Of a stretch of DNA of 64,000 bases, positions 56,001 to 64,000 are shown in pieces. Origin of the DNA: Pseudohongiella sp. (lineage in GTDB: Bacteria > Pseudomonadota > Gammaproteobacteria > Pseudomonadales > Pseudohongiellaceae); contig JAUSCD010000008.1 in the NCBI GenBank assembly GCA_030651695.1, positions 1-64,000 on the forward strand, written 5' to 3'. A program made the translations under genes and the position numbers. Every line of letters starts with the position of its first letter. Position 1 is the first letter of the stretch. Below the pieces are notes generated by a model that was not told the origin of the DNA, made no database searches, and saw only the letters and a list, made by a program, of their open reading frames with translations.

Positions 56001-56251
56001 CAGCGGATGTGGTGATCCATGTTGATCCGTGGTGGAACCCGGCGGTGGAGAATCAGGCCACTGACCGCGCCTATCGCATCGGGCAGGACAAGCCTGTGTT
56101 TGTGTACAAGCTGGTGGCCGCCGACACTATCGAAGAGCGCATTCAGTTGCTGCAACAACAGAAACAGGCACTGGCCGATTCATTGTTCAGCGATACCGGC
56201 GCAGTGGGCATGCCTATGGATAAAGAGGCATTGCTGGGGCTGCTGACCTGA
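53027..56251 (+). CDS. SWIM zinc-finger SNF2-family helicase
   Basis: 1074 residues from a GTG start. Residues about 50-90 hold a SWIM finger (DCSCPVGFDCKHGVAAAL). A long middle region of about 500 residues is followed by the SNF2 ATPase: DDMGLGKTLQTLALLL near 638, LLVCPTSLTSNWLHEA, DEAQ (LILDEAQLIKNPGT) near 735, CLSGTPLENHLGELW, and the C-terminal helicase with LVSLKAGGSGLNLTAADVVIH and DRAYRIGQDKPV. It translocates on double-stranded DNA and may remodel protein-DNA complexes. No nuclease or methylase genes are next to it. Confidence 0.94.
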   Translation: MIKFSIKDIIYMAGTASFKRGEAYYQQNRVKLLNPDPDSDRIVAEVQGKEPKPYQVVLSGAHNLLSADCSCPVGFDCKHGVAAALKWLWFLSSDRRLAPSPHRQEDGSAQLRQWLSDMPTAKKQPHSELSPGSHYLLYNLDTEGAGINCEQIRVTLQKAYLKLNGEWSQLHQYRPDYANLESNAPDFFKAEDVSILNLLRGWHTQWGFQLSAESGALALQNMLASKRLRRAGSGQFILPAEPRPMTWTWQEADDTFKLKATLKGLEQWQLLPLEPPSYLDLATNCIGEIVSTIDGGRLEHLMNMPAVPRADMKDVAKTLRHTLRRDQLPLPDENELIECDTPAAHLIMLSVTDNKGVRLPGLQLVFDYQGLPVHVHHLDDADPVFLAEHQGRQYRVQRNIELEREFFETLLGTGLVLREQLGKWQHVWTPPFVDGGQLLQLWQTVLDTHLPALQKEGWVLSVHADYDMPVSSAAFDISLNDSENPESRHWFDFELSLQNGGKKLSTLDAVEAWLEADTPDELVLPFDGEWVRVDTRPLQTLRSLIEELYQRGQLDKPAQLPAFQAMQFSDALSQDNPDLNTRKAPLTRSLITQLQDFKGLTVVEPPVQLNAELRPYQQQGLNWLMFLQRFGFGGILADDMGLGKTLQTLALLLHLKNSGQLNKPALLVCPTSLTSNWLHEATRFTPDLRVCLIHGSKRKATFEQIADNDLVITTYPLLPRDIKLYSDFSFSLLILDEAQLIKNPGTRISADVRIIKCDTRLCLSGTPLENHLGELWALMDFALPGLLGGRKSFNKQYRFPIEEQGDRDRQTELARRIAPFMLRRSKSDVAQDLPPKTEILQYVELEGKQRTLYEGIRISMEKRIRDLIAQKGMARSHIEFLDALLKLRQACIDPRLVKLEKAADINESAKLNWLSENIPLLLEEGRNILLFSQFTEVLALIEQDLISQNITYSKLTGQTRNRQQVIDQFQQGEVRVFLVSLKAGGSGLNLTAADVVIHVDPWWNPAVENQATDRAYRIGQDKPVFVYKLVAADTIEERIQLLQQQKQALADSLFSDTGAVGMPMDKEALLGLLT

Positions 56252-56256
56252 GTTAA

Positions 56257-56913
56257 TCAGGACTGACGCATCTCGGCAATAAAACGATCAGATTCTGCTA
56301 TCGCTGCCTGCATCGCAGCTATCAATCTGTCGACATCGGAATTGATGGTTGCCAGTTCACCGCGCAAGGATGCGACCGCCTGAGCGTTCAGATTGTGTTT
56401 CAGATACAACACATTGTCGCGCAGATTATCCAGCACCGGATCAAGAGTTGCCTCTGCGCGACGCATGGCCTGAATCAGGCGGGCATAACGCTCACGTGTG
56501 GCGCGTAACTGTTGCTCGCTGTCGCGACGCAGGTTCTGATTGGTGTACAGACCAAGCTCGTCATCCCATTCATCAAACAGGTCTTCAGCCACTGACTCCA
56601 CGGCGCGGATACGATCCCGGATATTGGTAGCGGCAGCCTCAGTAGCGATGAACTCCCGATCCAGTCGGTTGTAGATCTGTTGCAGTTGACCACCATCAAA
56701 GTTGACCACACTGCGGAACTGCTCCAGCGCATCCTTGAACTGTTCCTGACCATCCTGCTGTGCCTTTTGGGCATCTTCTATGCGATTGACCAGAATATCC
56801 CGCTTGTGCAAGCCAAACTGCTCCATAACTCCGTAATAAGCTGAGGAGCAAGCACTGATCAGCACGGCACAAACCACTACTGCAAAAAACCGGAATCCTG
56901 TTGGCAGATACAT
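56257..56913 (-). CDS. DUF2959 family lipoprotein
   Basis: 218 residues from the ATG at 56913, with lipobox LISAC (Cys22). The mature part is almost wholly helical and coiled-coil-like, with YYGVMEQFGLHKRDILVNRIEDA as the family N-terminus. The function is unknown; the shape suggests an envelope spacer. The start overlaps the Pmp3-like gene stop (TAATG), so the two are co-translated. Convergent with the SNF2 gene, 5 bases apart. The frame extends upstream to 57063 but would run through the neighbouring gene. Confidence 0.9.
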   Translation of the reverse strand: MYLPTGFRFFAVVVCAVLISACSSAYYGVMEQFGLHKRDILVNRIEDAQKAQQDGQEQFKDALEQFRSVVNFDGGQLQQIYNRLDREFIATEAAATNIRDRIRAVESVAEDLFDEWDDELGLYTNQNLRRDSEQQLRATRERYARLIQAMRRAEATLDPVLDNLRDNVLYLKHNLNAQAVASLRGELATINSDVDRLIAAMQAAIAESDRFIAEMRQS

Positions 56914-57110
56914 TAGTTGCGCTCCTTCATGGCTTTTATAATCCGATTCGCGCGTTTGTCTTCCAGATGGCTGTGCACCACCAGAAGCGCATGAACCATG
57001 CCCGGAACCCAGAAAATCAGCGTCAGGAAGATATTCAGTATCGCCTGAAGAGGTTTGCCACACAGTAAAACAGCCAACGGCGGCAATATGATCGCTATCA
57101 GATAACGCAT
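56913..57110 (-). CDS. Pmp3/YqaE family small membrane protein
   Basis: 65 residues with two membrane helices. RYLIAIILPPLAVLLCGK and LIFWVPGMVHALLVV match the Pmp3 (UPF0057) signature. These proteolipids help to maintain membrane potential under salt stress in eukaryotes; the bacterial role is not settled. Co-transcribed with the DUF2959 lipoprotein and divergent from the copper operon. Confidence 0.93.
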   Translation of the reverse strand: MRYLIAIILPPLAVLLCGKPLQAILNIFLTLIFWVPGMVHALLVVHSHLEDKRANRIIKAMKERN

Positions 57111-57198
57111 GGACTGACTCCCCCTGATCTTTGTTTCAGTGTAATCCCTAATTACTTCAGGTCAATGCACCATCCTGGTGGAAAAGTCGCTTTGGTCC

Positions 57199-57229
57199 TT
57201 GACCTTAACCCTGCAGGAAGGTTCACACT
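57199..57229 (+). promoter_or_regulatory. CueR-type copper-responsive promoter
   Basis: TTGACC at 57199-57204, a 19-base spacer and a weak -10 (CACACT). The spacer holds the dyad ACCTT-N11-AAGGT (57202-57206 and 57218-57222), nearly the same as the E. coli copA promoter. The overlong 19-base spacer is typical of MerR-family activation. It lies about 55 bases before the copZ-like gene. Confidence 0.85.
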
Positions 57230-57284
57230 AGTCCCGTACTCAATAAATAGTGTCCATTTACCACGGCATTCCCGGAGATAGACC

Positions 57285-57479
57285 ATGACTGACTTCACTG
57301 TACCTGATATGAGTTGCGGACACTGTGTGAAAACCATCACAGCAGCCATAATGTCGCAGGACGCAAATGCCACCGTTACGACCGACCTGAACAGCAAGAC
57401 AGTGTCAGTTCATTCCCGACTTGCAGATGCCGAAATCCGGCAATTGATGACTCAGGCCGGATATCCGCCTGCAGTTTGA
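57285..57479 (+). CDS. Heavy-metal-associated domain protein (CopZ-like)
   Basis: 64 residues, a single HMA domain with metal motif MSCGHC at residues 9-14. It would bind Cu(I) in the cytoplasm and pass it to CopA. GGAGATAGACC precedes the ATG. It is the first gene of the copper operon, 16 bases ahead of cueR's ATG, and follows the CueR-type promoter. Confidence 0.92.
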   Translation: MTDFTVPDMSCGHCVKTITAAIMSQDANATVTTDLNSKTVSVHSRLADAEIRQLMTQAGYPPAV

Positions 57480-57495
57480 TGAAACGGTGACCAAT

Positions 57496-57921
57496 ATGAG
57501 CACCCCATTCATGAATATCAGTGAAGCCGCACGATTAAGCGGTCTCAGTGCCAAAACCATCCGGCACTATGAGGACATCGGGCTCATGAAGCCGGCCGTT
57601 CGCACCGATGCCGGCTATCGTCAGTACAACCAGCAAAGCATCGGGCAGCTGAGTTTTATTCATCATGCCCGCGTACTGGGTTTTTCAATTGCTCAGGTAT
57701 CCAGCCTGCTGGCCTTGAAAGACGATCCTCACCGCGCCAGCAGAGAAGTCAAAGCGCTGGCGCAAGAGCAACTGGTACTCCTGGAACAACGAATGCAGCA
57801 GTTGGCAAACATGCAAACGATGTTGAAAGAGATGATTGCTCAGTGCGCGGGGGACGATGACCCGCATTGTGTGATTCTGGAAAAACTGGCGGAACCTGAT
57901 ATCAACGGCGATATGAAATGA
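57496..57921 (+). CDS. cueR: Copper-responsive MerR-family regulator CueR
   Basis: 141 residues from the ATG at 57496; a GTG three codons earlier (57487) is also possible. The winged [26 protein letters not shown] is typical, and the metal loop CAGDDDPHC near 117-125 holds the two Cys that give copper specificity. It should activate the promoter upstream of the copZ-like gene. Its stop overlaps the copA start (ATGA). Confidence 0.93.
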   Translation: MSTPFMNISEAARLSGLSAKTIRHYEDIGLMKPAVRTDAGYRQYNQQSIGQLSFIHHARVLGFSIAQVSSLLALKDDPHRASREVKALAQEQLVLLEQRMQQLANMQTMLKEMIAQCAGDDDPHCVILEKLAEPDINGDMK

Positions 57922-60173
57922 GTGAGTTCAATAATCGGATTGATCTTTCGATCAGAGGTATGACCTGCGCTTCCTGTGTAGCACGCACAGAGAAAGCCCT
58001 GAAGGCAGTGCCTGGTGTTATCTCGGCCAGTGTGAATCTGGCCAGTGAGCAGGCGCACGTGGAGACCGCGGACGGACAGACTCAGATATCTGAATTGATA
58101 GCAGCGATAGAAAAAGCCGGGTATGACGCCGGAGTGTTAAGCCAAAACCGGGACCAGCAACAGGAGCGCAAGGATGATGAACAGCAGGATCTCAAAAAAT
58201 CACTGATACTGTCAGCAGTACTGACGTCGCCGATTTTAGTTCTGGAAATGGGCACACATCTCTTTCCCTCATTTCATCACTGGCTGATGTCAAACCTTGC
58301 ACAGTCAAGCAACTGGGGCATACAGTTTGTATTAAGTTCACTGGTTTTGTTTGGTCCCGGCCGTCGCTTTCTCAGCAAAGGAATCCCTGCGCTTTTCCGA
58401 TTGAACCCGGACATGAATTCATTGGTCGCAATGGGCACTCTGGCGGCCTGGAGTTTTTCCGTGGTTGCGACCTTTGCCGGCGATATTCTGCCGGCAGGGA
58501 CACAGCACGTTTATTACGAAGCAGCCGCAGTTATTGTGACGCTGATATTGATGGGGCGATTTCTGGAGGCGCGCGCAAAAGGGCGTACCGGCCAGGCCAT
58601 TCAACGGCTTCTTAGCCTGCAGGCCAAGTCCGCCCGCGTTGAACGCAACGGCGAAACTTTTGATGTCGCTATCGAAGAACTGCAGATCGGAGAGCTTGTG
58701 CATGTCCGCCCGGGTGAGCGCATTCCGGTGGATGCAATCGTTGTCAGTGGCAGTAGCTTTGTTGATGAATCCATGCTCACCGGAGAACCATTGCCGGTTG
58801 AAAAAAAACCCGACAGCGAACTTGTTGGGGGCACCATCAACAAACAAGGCTCTCTGGTTGCCCGCGCCAGTAAAGTAGGTAACGACACTGTACTGGCACG
58901 CATTATCCAGATGGTGGAGCAGGCACAAGGTGCCAAGTTGCCCATTCAAGCATTGGTTGATCGTGTGACTGCTGTGTTTGTGCCTGTGGTTATGGGCGTG
59001 GCATTGGTGACTGTTATGGTCTGGCTGATATTCGGACCAGATCCTGCCTTGACGTTTGCGATTGTCAATGGCGTTGCAGTCTTGATTATCGCCTGCCCTT
59101 GCGCCATGGGCCTGGCGACACCAACTTCCATTATGGTAGGCACCGGTCGTGCAGCAGAGCTTGGCGTACTGTTCAGGAAAGGTCAGGCGCTGCAGTCCTT
59201 ACGCGATGCCCGAATCATTGCGCTCGACAAAACCGGCACATTGACCAGGGGTGAACCGACGCTTACTGATTTTATTGTTCAGGATGGATTTGATAGCAGG
59301 GAAACACTGGCTCTCATCGCATCCGTTGAACAATCCTCGGAGCATCCTGTCGCTGAAGCCATTGTGCTTGCCGCACGACAAAAAAATCTTCCCTTACGCA
59401 AACCCGACTCGTTTGCCGCGCTTCCGGGCTTGGGCGTTTACGCTGTAATTGATGGCAGGGAAATTTTTGTGGGTGCTGACCGGCTGCTGGAACAGAAAAA
59501 TATTTCACTGTCATCCATCAAAGATACCGCAGAAAAACTGGCTGAATCCGGCAAGTCTCCCCTGTATGCGATGATCGACGGCAAACTGGCGGCAGTGATA
59601 GCCGTCGCCGATACCCTCAAAGAAACAACTCCGGCAGCAATCCGCGCATTTCATAAATTGGGTTTGAAAGTCGCTATGATTACAGGCGATAACAAAAAAA
59701 CGGCTGCCGCGATTGCGCAGCAACTGGGCATCGACGAAGTTGTTGCTGAAGTGATGCCGGACGGCAAAGTGCAGGCAGTGCGATCGCTGCGTGAACGCTT
59801 TGGTAATCTTGCTTTTGTGGGTGATGGTATTAACGATGCTCCGGCACTGGCAGAAGCTGACACCGGAATTGCTGTGGGAACCGGAACCGATATCGCGATT
59901 GAATCGGCCGATGTGGTTCTGATGAGCGGCGATCTGCTCGCTGTGGTAAACGCACTTGCCATCAGCCAGGCAACAATTCTTAATATTAAACAGAACCTGT
60001 TCTGGGCATTTGCCTACAATGTCTGTTTGATTCCTGTCGCTGCCGGCCTGCTGTACCCGCTTAACGGCACATTGCTGTCTCCCGTGCTGGCGGCTGGCGC
60101 CATGGCAATGTCCAGCGTATTTGTGCTCGGCAATGCGCTGCGGCTGAAGCGCTTCAGGTCCCCGTCTGTCTGA
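57918..60173 (+). CDS. copA: Cu(I)-exporting P-type ATPase
   Basis: 751 residues, P1B-1 type. One N-terminal HMA domain ([10 protein letters not shown]), then eight membrane helices, the transport motif CPC (IACPCAMGL) at 393-395, phosphorylation motif DKTGT from 437, HP locus SEHPVAEAI, and [11 protein letters not shown]. It pumps Cu(I) out of the cytoplasm. Many homologues have two HMA domains; this one has one, with a separate CopZ-like protein. The 3' end overlaps convergent alkB by 20 bases. Confidence 0.96.
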   Translation: MSEFNNRIDLSIRGMTCASCVARTEKALKAVPGVISASVNLASEQAHVETADGQTQISELIAAIEKAGYDAGVLSQNRDQQQERKDDEQQDLKKSLILSAVLTSPILVLEMGTHLFPSFHHWLMSNLAQSSNWGIQFVLSSLVLFGPGRRFLSKGIPALFRLNPDMNSLVAMGTLAAWSFSVVATFAGDILPAGTQHVYYEAAAVIVTLILMGRFLEARAKGRTGQAIQRLLSLQAKSARVERNGETFDVAIEELQIGELVHVRPGERIPVDAIVVSGSSFVDESMLTGEPLPVEKKPDSELVGGTINKQGSLVARASKVGNDTVLARIIQMVEQAQGAKLPIQALVDRVTAVFVPVVMGVALVTVMVWLIFGPDPALTFAIVNGVAVLIIACPCAMGLATPTSIMVGTGRAAELGVLFRKGQALQSLRDARIIALDKTGTLTRGEPTLTDFIVQDGFDSRETLALIASVEQSSEHPVAEAIVLAARQKNLPLRKPDSFAALPGLGVYAVIDGREIFVGADRLLEQKNISLSSIKDTAEKLAESGKSPLYAMIDGKLAAVIAVADTLKETTPAAIRAFHKLGLKVAMITGDNKKTAAAIAQQLGIDEVVAEVMPDGKVQAVRSLRERFGNLAFVGDGINDAPALAEADTGIAVGTGTDIAIESADVVLMSGDLLAVVNALAISQATILNIKQNLFWAFAYNVCLIPVAAGLLYPLNGTLLSPVLAAGAMAMSSVFVLGNALRLKRFRSPSV

Positions 60174-60810
60174 AGGTTATATTGATCCTGCATGCGCCGG
60201 TGAGCTCGTGATGTCCTGACTTGAGCGGCGCGACACCATGAAACCGCAAACGGTCAGGGCCACCCCAAACCACCACATCGCCGTGTTTCAGCACAAAGCG
60301 CCGGGTTTTGCCTGTACGCTCAAGGCCACCCCAGATAAATGTTGCTGGCAGGCCCAGAGAAAACGACACAATCGGAGCGGTAAGATTGCGCTCATCTCTA
60401 TCCTGATGCAGACCCATACGCGCTCCGGTTTCATAACGATTGATCAGACAAACATTCGGTTGAAAGTTTTCATATCCTGCCTGCAGGGCTGCTTTTTGGG
60501 CAAGGCGTAGCAGAAGTGCCGGCATAACCGGCCACGCTCTGTTCGTGAGCGGATCCTGCGCCTGATAGCGATATCCAGCGCGATCCGACACCCATCCCAA
60601 CGATCCGCAATTGCTCATAGCAACAGACATTTTTTTACCGCCCGGTGTAATCAGATGCCGGAACGGAGAAATCGCGGTCACCTGCTGAACTGCGCTGATA
60701 ATCGCTGCATCATCTAGTATCAGAAATTCATTCAGGCAGAGCGCCCCTGGGCCGATGCGCAACTGCTGCAACGGGTCTTGCCCGTCATTTTTAAAAAGCT
60801 CGAAATTCAT
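60154..60810 (-). CDS. alkB: Alpha-ketoglutarate-dependent DNA repair dioxygenase AlkB
   Basis: 218 residues from the ATG at 60810. Removes methyl groups from 1-methyladenine and 3-methylcytosine by oxidation. [17 protein letters not shown] carries the iron ligands Hx[10 protein letters not shown] the third His, and RINITFRQ the RxNxTxR 2-oxoglutarate motif. [16 protein letters not shown] is also conserved. Divergent from the hybrid kinase and overlapping the copA end by 20 bases. Confidence 0.95.
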   Translation of the reverse strand: MNFELFKNDGQDPLQQLRIGPGALCLNEFLILDDAAIISAVQQVTAISPFRHLITPGGKKMSVAMSNCGSLGWVSDRAGYRYQAQDPLTNRAWPVMPALLLRLAQKAALQAGYENFQPNVCLINRYETGARMGLHQDRDERNLTAPIVSFSLGLPATFIWGGLERTGKTRRFVLKHGDVVVWGGPDRLRFHGVAPLKSGHHELTGACRINITFRQTGT

Positions 60811-60878
60811 GGCAATCAAGGTATCCGACTTCTGACTCAGAGCGTATATTGATCATAGCTATCACGCAGGTGCAACCG

Positions 60879-62672
60879 ATGTTCCAACAAAACATCAAGC
60901 GCTGGTTCAAGTCTTTGTTACTTTTACCCGCCGAAGAAAATGCCAGTCTGCTGTTATGGCGTACCAGTATATTGCGTATGTTAATGCTGGCTACCTTACT
61001 ATCAGGCGTGGTGACCATGGTTTTAATGGCCCTGTTTCCGCTGCCAAACCGTAATTTGATTCTGGCAGTAGACGCTATTGCCTTGTCTGCACTGTCGTTT
61101 GTGACCTTCTACCGCCCGCTGTCTTACACCAGGCGCGCTCAGCTTTCGTTACTGGTCTTTTTTGTTTTCTGGGTCTGGTTGTTCGCAGAGATCGGCATTG
61201 TCAGCCTCAATTACTTATTGGCGATTCCACTGTTTGCTGCGCTTCTGCTGGGCCTGCGTACAGCAATCATGAGCGTACCGGTCAGCATGCTTGCGCTGTT
61301 TGTATCAGGTCTGGTGTATTTCCCTGATCTGATCATCGCGGATGCCGCCGGTCTTTCCAGCCTGCAAAGCTGGTTGATCATAGTGCTGAATTTCGGATTT
61401 ACAGCGGCGGTGATTACGGCAGCTTCGGGTCTGTTGATCAGTCGTATGGAGGCCGCGCTACTGTTGAGTCAGAAGGCTTTGCGCAGTCAGCGGCAAAACG
61501 AAAAACTGCAGGCAGTAGGCACTCTGGCCAGCGGGGTCGCGCACGATTTTAACAATATCCTGATGATCATGGTGGCCTTGTCTGAAAGTCTGCGGGAACG
61601 CAGCCCGGACAAACAAACACGCGACAGCCTTGATCAGATTCTGCTCTCGGCAGAACGCGGCAGGGACATCGTGCGGCAGTTGCTGACCTTCAGCCGACAG
61701 GCTGTGCCCGAGCGCAGAGTGCTGGATCTGGTAGCGCTGATCCACGAGATGGAGCCACTGTTACGGGCACAAGCTCCCGCCAAGGTGCATTTCCGGATCA
61801 GCTACATCGATAACGCAGTGATTGTCGGCAGTGCCGCAGAGATTCAGCAAGTGATGATGAATCTGGTTGGCAATGCTGTGCTGGCGATCAAACCGAAAGG
61901 AAGCGGGAATGTTGAAGTCAGGCTCTGCAAAGTGCCCGCCGGCGATCCGCGTCTGTTGAGTCTGCCGGATCTTGACGCCAGCCGTGATTTTGTCACCATC
62001 ACCATTCGGGACGACGGCACTGGCATCGAAACCCGGAATTTGCCGAGGTTGTTTGAGCCATTTTTTACCACCCGCGAACCCGGACAAGGGACCGGGCTTG
62101 GACTCGCCAGCTGTCACGGCATTATCACCTCGCTTGAAGGCGGGATTAATGTCGAGTCGCAGGTTGGGCAATACAGCGAATTTGTGGTTTATTTGCCGCT
62201 ATGTGCAGTTGCTGCCGCCAGTGATGCTACTGACGAACAAAGCTCCACTGCCCAGCCGGAGGTCCGCAGTGAATTGGCTGACCAGGTCAAATCCCCTGCG
62301 CAGACATCCATTCTGTTGGTTGATGATGAACCCATGATTCTCCAGACAAGTCGGGGATTGCTTGAAAGCGCCGGATATAAAGTGACTTCGGTCAAGAGTG
62401 CAGCTGACGCTAAACAGGCGCTGGAGGCATCGGCTTTTGATTTGCTGATCACTGACTATTCGATGCCGCGCGAAAATGGTATGTCCCTCATCCTTTATGC
62501 GCGAAATATCTACCCTGCGCTGCCGGTTATTCTCACGACAGGCCTTGGCCATGTAGAGGAGACAGAGCTGGAGCTGATGGCACATGCCATTATGCTCAAC
62601 AAACCCTACAAAAAAGCAGACTTGCTGCTTGCGATGAAGCGTCTGCTGACCGGAGCACCGGGATCAGCTTGA
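60879..62672 (+). CDS. Hybrid sensor histidine kinase / response regulator
   Basis: 597 residues from the ATG at 60879 (the frame is open from TTG 60849). Five or six membrane helices to about residue 185 form a membrane sensor without a periplasmic domain. HisKA follows with the phospho-His in SGVAHDFNNILMIM at 222, then HATPase (VMMNLVGNAVLAI, DDGTGI, GTGLGLA) and a receiver domain with VDDEP, phospho-acceptor Asp 526 in ITDYSMP and Lys in LNKPYK. It is HK-type HPK4. No DNA-binding regulator gene is adjacent, so the output is unknown. Confidence 0.9.
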   Translation: MFQQNIKRWFKSLLLLPAEENASLLLWRTSILRMLMLATLLSGVVTMVLMALFPLPNRNLILAVDAIALSALSFVTFYRPLSYTRRAQLSLLVFFVFWVWLFAEIGIVSLNYLLAIPLFAALLLGLRTAIMSVPVSMLALFVSGLVYFPDLIIADAAGLSSLQSWLIIVLNFGFTAAVITAASGLLISRMEAALLLSQKALRSQRQNEKLQAVGTLASGVAHDFNNILMIMVALSESLRERSPDKQTRDSLDQILLSAERGRDIVRQLLTFSRQAVPERRVLDLVALIHEMEPLLRAQAPAKVHFRISYIDNAVIVGSAAEIQQVMMNLVGNAVLAIKPKGSGNVEVRLCKVPAGDPRLLSLPDLDASRDFVTITIRDDGTGIETRNLPRLFEPFFTTREPGQGTGLGLASCHGIITSLEGGINVESQVGQYSEFVVYLPLCAVAAASDATDEQSSTAQPEVRSELADQVKSPAQTSILLVDDEPMILQTSRGLLESAGYKVTSVKSAADAKQALEASAFDLLITDYSMPRENGMSLILYARNIYPALPVILTTGLGHVEETELELMAHAIMLNKPYKKADLLLAMKRLLTGAPGSA

Positions 62673-62764
62673 TACCGGCGTGGTGCTCACAGTAGTATCT
62701 GCGTAATCGCCAACTTCTTTGCTCAATTGATTTGCACCGGAGCAATGTCCGCCATGACCCCGCA

Positions 62765-63910
62765 ATGACATCACCTTTACTGCTGCAATCTGCACCGCAA
62801 AGCCCGTCGACAGCTTCGACAGATGAAGCGGTATGGCCAAAGCTCTGTCTGCTCGGTGACTGGACTTTAGTCAACTATCAGGAACTTTGCCGACGGGCCC
62901 AAAAACCGTCAGAAACGCCGCGTTCACTGGATGCCAGCGGTCTGCTGAATCTGGACACCGCCGGCGCCACCCTGTTGGTCAAACTGCTGGGCGCAGAGGC
63001 TCTTGCAACGTTAATTCCTGATGCCACCGGGCTCACCGACGAACGACGTGCACTGCTGCAAGCTGTTGCTGACTCAATGCTCGATCGGGAACCGGCCCCT
63101 CCTTCGACTTATCGCTGGGGTGATGGACTGGAGCGGCTTGGTCTTTGGGTTCACAGCGGATGGAGTCAATTTACACAGTTCTTGGGATTTACGGGTCTGA
63201 CTCTTGTGACATTGATCGGTCTGCTTCCGCGACCCTGGCGCTGGCGCTGGACTGCTCTGGTGGCGCAAATGCAACAGGCGGGTTTGAATGCAGTCCCCAT
63301 TGTGGCTCTGCTGAACTTTCTGGTGGGCGCTGTGGTGGCCTTCCTCGGTGCCACAGTACTGACGCAGTTCGGTGCCACCATTTACACCGTCGATCTGGTG
63401 GCCTACGCCTTTATGCGCGAACTTGGCGTATTGCTGGCTGCCATATTGCTGGCAGGACGCACAGCCAGTGCCTTCACCGCTCAGATAGGTTCCATGAAGG
63501 TTAACGAAGAGCTGGACGCACTGAAAGTTCAGGGCCTGAGCCCCATCGAGTTGCTGGTGGTTCCCCGCTTGCTGGCCTTGCTGATCACCCTGCCATTGCT
63601 GACCTTTGTCGCCATTTTGTCAGGGATTGCCGGAGGTGCAATGGTTGCCGTGCTGTCTCTGGACATCAGTCTCGCCCGTTTTATGGGCATTGTGCAGCAG
63701 GTGCCGCTGATTCATTTCTGGCTCGGGCTGAGTAAAGCACCGGTGTTTGCCGTGCTGATTGCGCTGATCGGTTGCCTGGAAGGTTTCAAGGTTGGCGGCA
63801 GCGCCGAGTCAGTGGGCGAACGCACTACTTCAAGCGTGGTGCAGTGTATTTTTGTTGTCATCCTGATCGACGCAGTTGCTGCACTGTTTTTTATGGAGAT
63901 GGGATGGTGA
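62765..63910 (+). CDS. MlaE-family ABC permease with N-terminal STAS domain
   Basis: 381 residues. About 1-110 form a STAS-like domain (SLDASGLLNLDTAGATLLVKLL), and the MlaE permease follows, with FMRELGVLLAAILLAGRTASAFTAQIGSMKVNEELDAL and LIGCLEGFKVGGSAESVGERTTSSVV. It moves phospholipid or other hydrophobic substrates between membranes together with an Mce protein. The ATP-binding subunit starts in overlap with its 3' end. In classical Mla, STAS is a separate protein (MlaB); here it is fused. Confidence 0.92.
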   Translation: MTSPLLLQSAPQSPSTASTDEAVWPKLCLLGDWTLVNYQELCRRAQKPSETPRSLDASGLLNLDTAGATLLVKLLGAEALATLIPDATGLTDERRALLQAVADSMLDREPAPPSTYRWGDGLERLGLWVHSGWSQFTQFLGFTGLTLVTLIGLLPRPWRWRWTALVAQMQQAGLNAVPIVALLNFLVGAVVAFLGATVLTQFGATIYTVDLVAYAFMRELGVLLAAILLAGRTASAFTAQIGSMKVNEELDALKVQGLSPIELLVVPRLLALLITLPLLTFVAILSGIAGGAMVAVLSLDISLARFMGIVQQVPLIHFWLGLSKAPVFAVLIALIGCLEGFKVGGSAESVGERTTSSVVQCIFVVILIDAVAALFFMEMGW

Positions 63911-64000
63911 CTGAGGTCGTAATTCAGGTACGTGCCCTATGCAATCAATTCGGCAGCAATGTTGTCCATAAGGATCTGGATCTGGATGTCCGGCGCGGGG
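63904..64000 (+). CDS. ABC transporter ATP-binding subunit, MlaF-like (partial)
   Basis: Only the first 32 codons lie in the window. MVTEVVIQVRALCNQFG and VVHKDLDLDVRRG fit the N-terminal strands of an ABC ATPase just before Walker A. The ATG at 63904 overlaps the permease stop, and GGAG precedes it, as in an Mla-type operon (permease, then ATPase, then Mce protein). Confidence 0.85.
   Translation, partial: MVTEVVIQVRALCNQFGSNVVHKDLDLDVRRG

Overview
The window is about 64 kb of chromosome from a gammaproteobacterium. Two blocks match gene order that I know from Pseudomonas: rsmD-ftsY-ftsE-ftsX-rpoH-thiS-thiG-trmB, and rpmB-rpmG-radC-coaBC-algC-argB with slmA, pyrE, rph and yicC. The many lipoproteins, a TAXI-type TRAP transporter and the moderate GC content fit a marine or aquatic member of the Pseudomonadales/Cellvibrionales grouping, perhaps like Pseudohongiella. 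That taxonomic guess is inference. I saw no rRNA, tRNA, CRISPR array or prophage, and no gene-free stretch exceeds 300 bases.

Layout. (1) 1-3.9 kb: an OmpW porin, then a minus-strand set of a periplasmic MBL-fold hydrolase, an ECF sigma factor with a long C-terminal domain, and a YCII/DGPF protein. (2) 3.9-19.5 kb: thirteen minus-strand genes that look like one functional unit. They encode a TPR protein with a TonB-C-like end, a Ser/Gly low-complexity lipoprotein, further lipoproteins, a TPR protein, a PEGA-FGE-fold protein, a MotA/TolQ/ExbB-type channel, a degenerate Hsp70/actin-like protein, two VWA proteins with an ExbD-like membrane anchor, and an M48 lipoprotein protease. I know of no named system with this composition, and it is the main candidate for an undescribed one. 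(3) 19.7-38.2 kb: mostly core genes: mutM, coaD, rsmD, ftsYEX, rpoH, thiSG, trmB, a TRAP transporter, cmoAB. (4) 38.4-39.4 kb: a RAYT-like Y1 protein that has lost one catalytic His. (5) 39.5-48 kb: ribosomal proteins L33/L28, radC, coaBC, algC, argB, slmA, pyrE, rph, yicC. (6) 48-57 kb: accessory genes: a Fic protein with a phased operator-like array, a secreted hydrolase with kynureninase, a second secreted hydrolase, a SWIM-SNF2 helicase, a DUF2959 lipoprotein and a Pmp3-like peptide. (7) 57-60 kb: a copper-efflux operon (copZ-like, cueR, copA) behind a recognisable CueR-type promoter. (8) 60-64 kb: alkB, a hybrid histidine kinase, and the start of an Mla-type lipid transport operon.

Four long, nearly perfect palindromes share the core GGGGACGGAGG but have different outer arms at each site. 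Three abut or include stop codons and one lies inside the coding start of the sigma factor. They may be REP-like elements connected with RAYT proteins such as the one at 38.4 kb; that link is inference.
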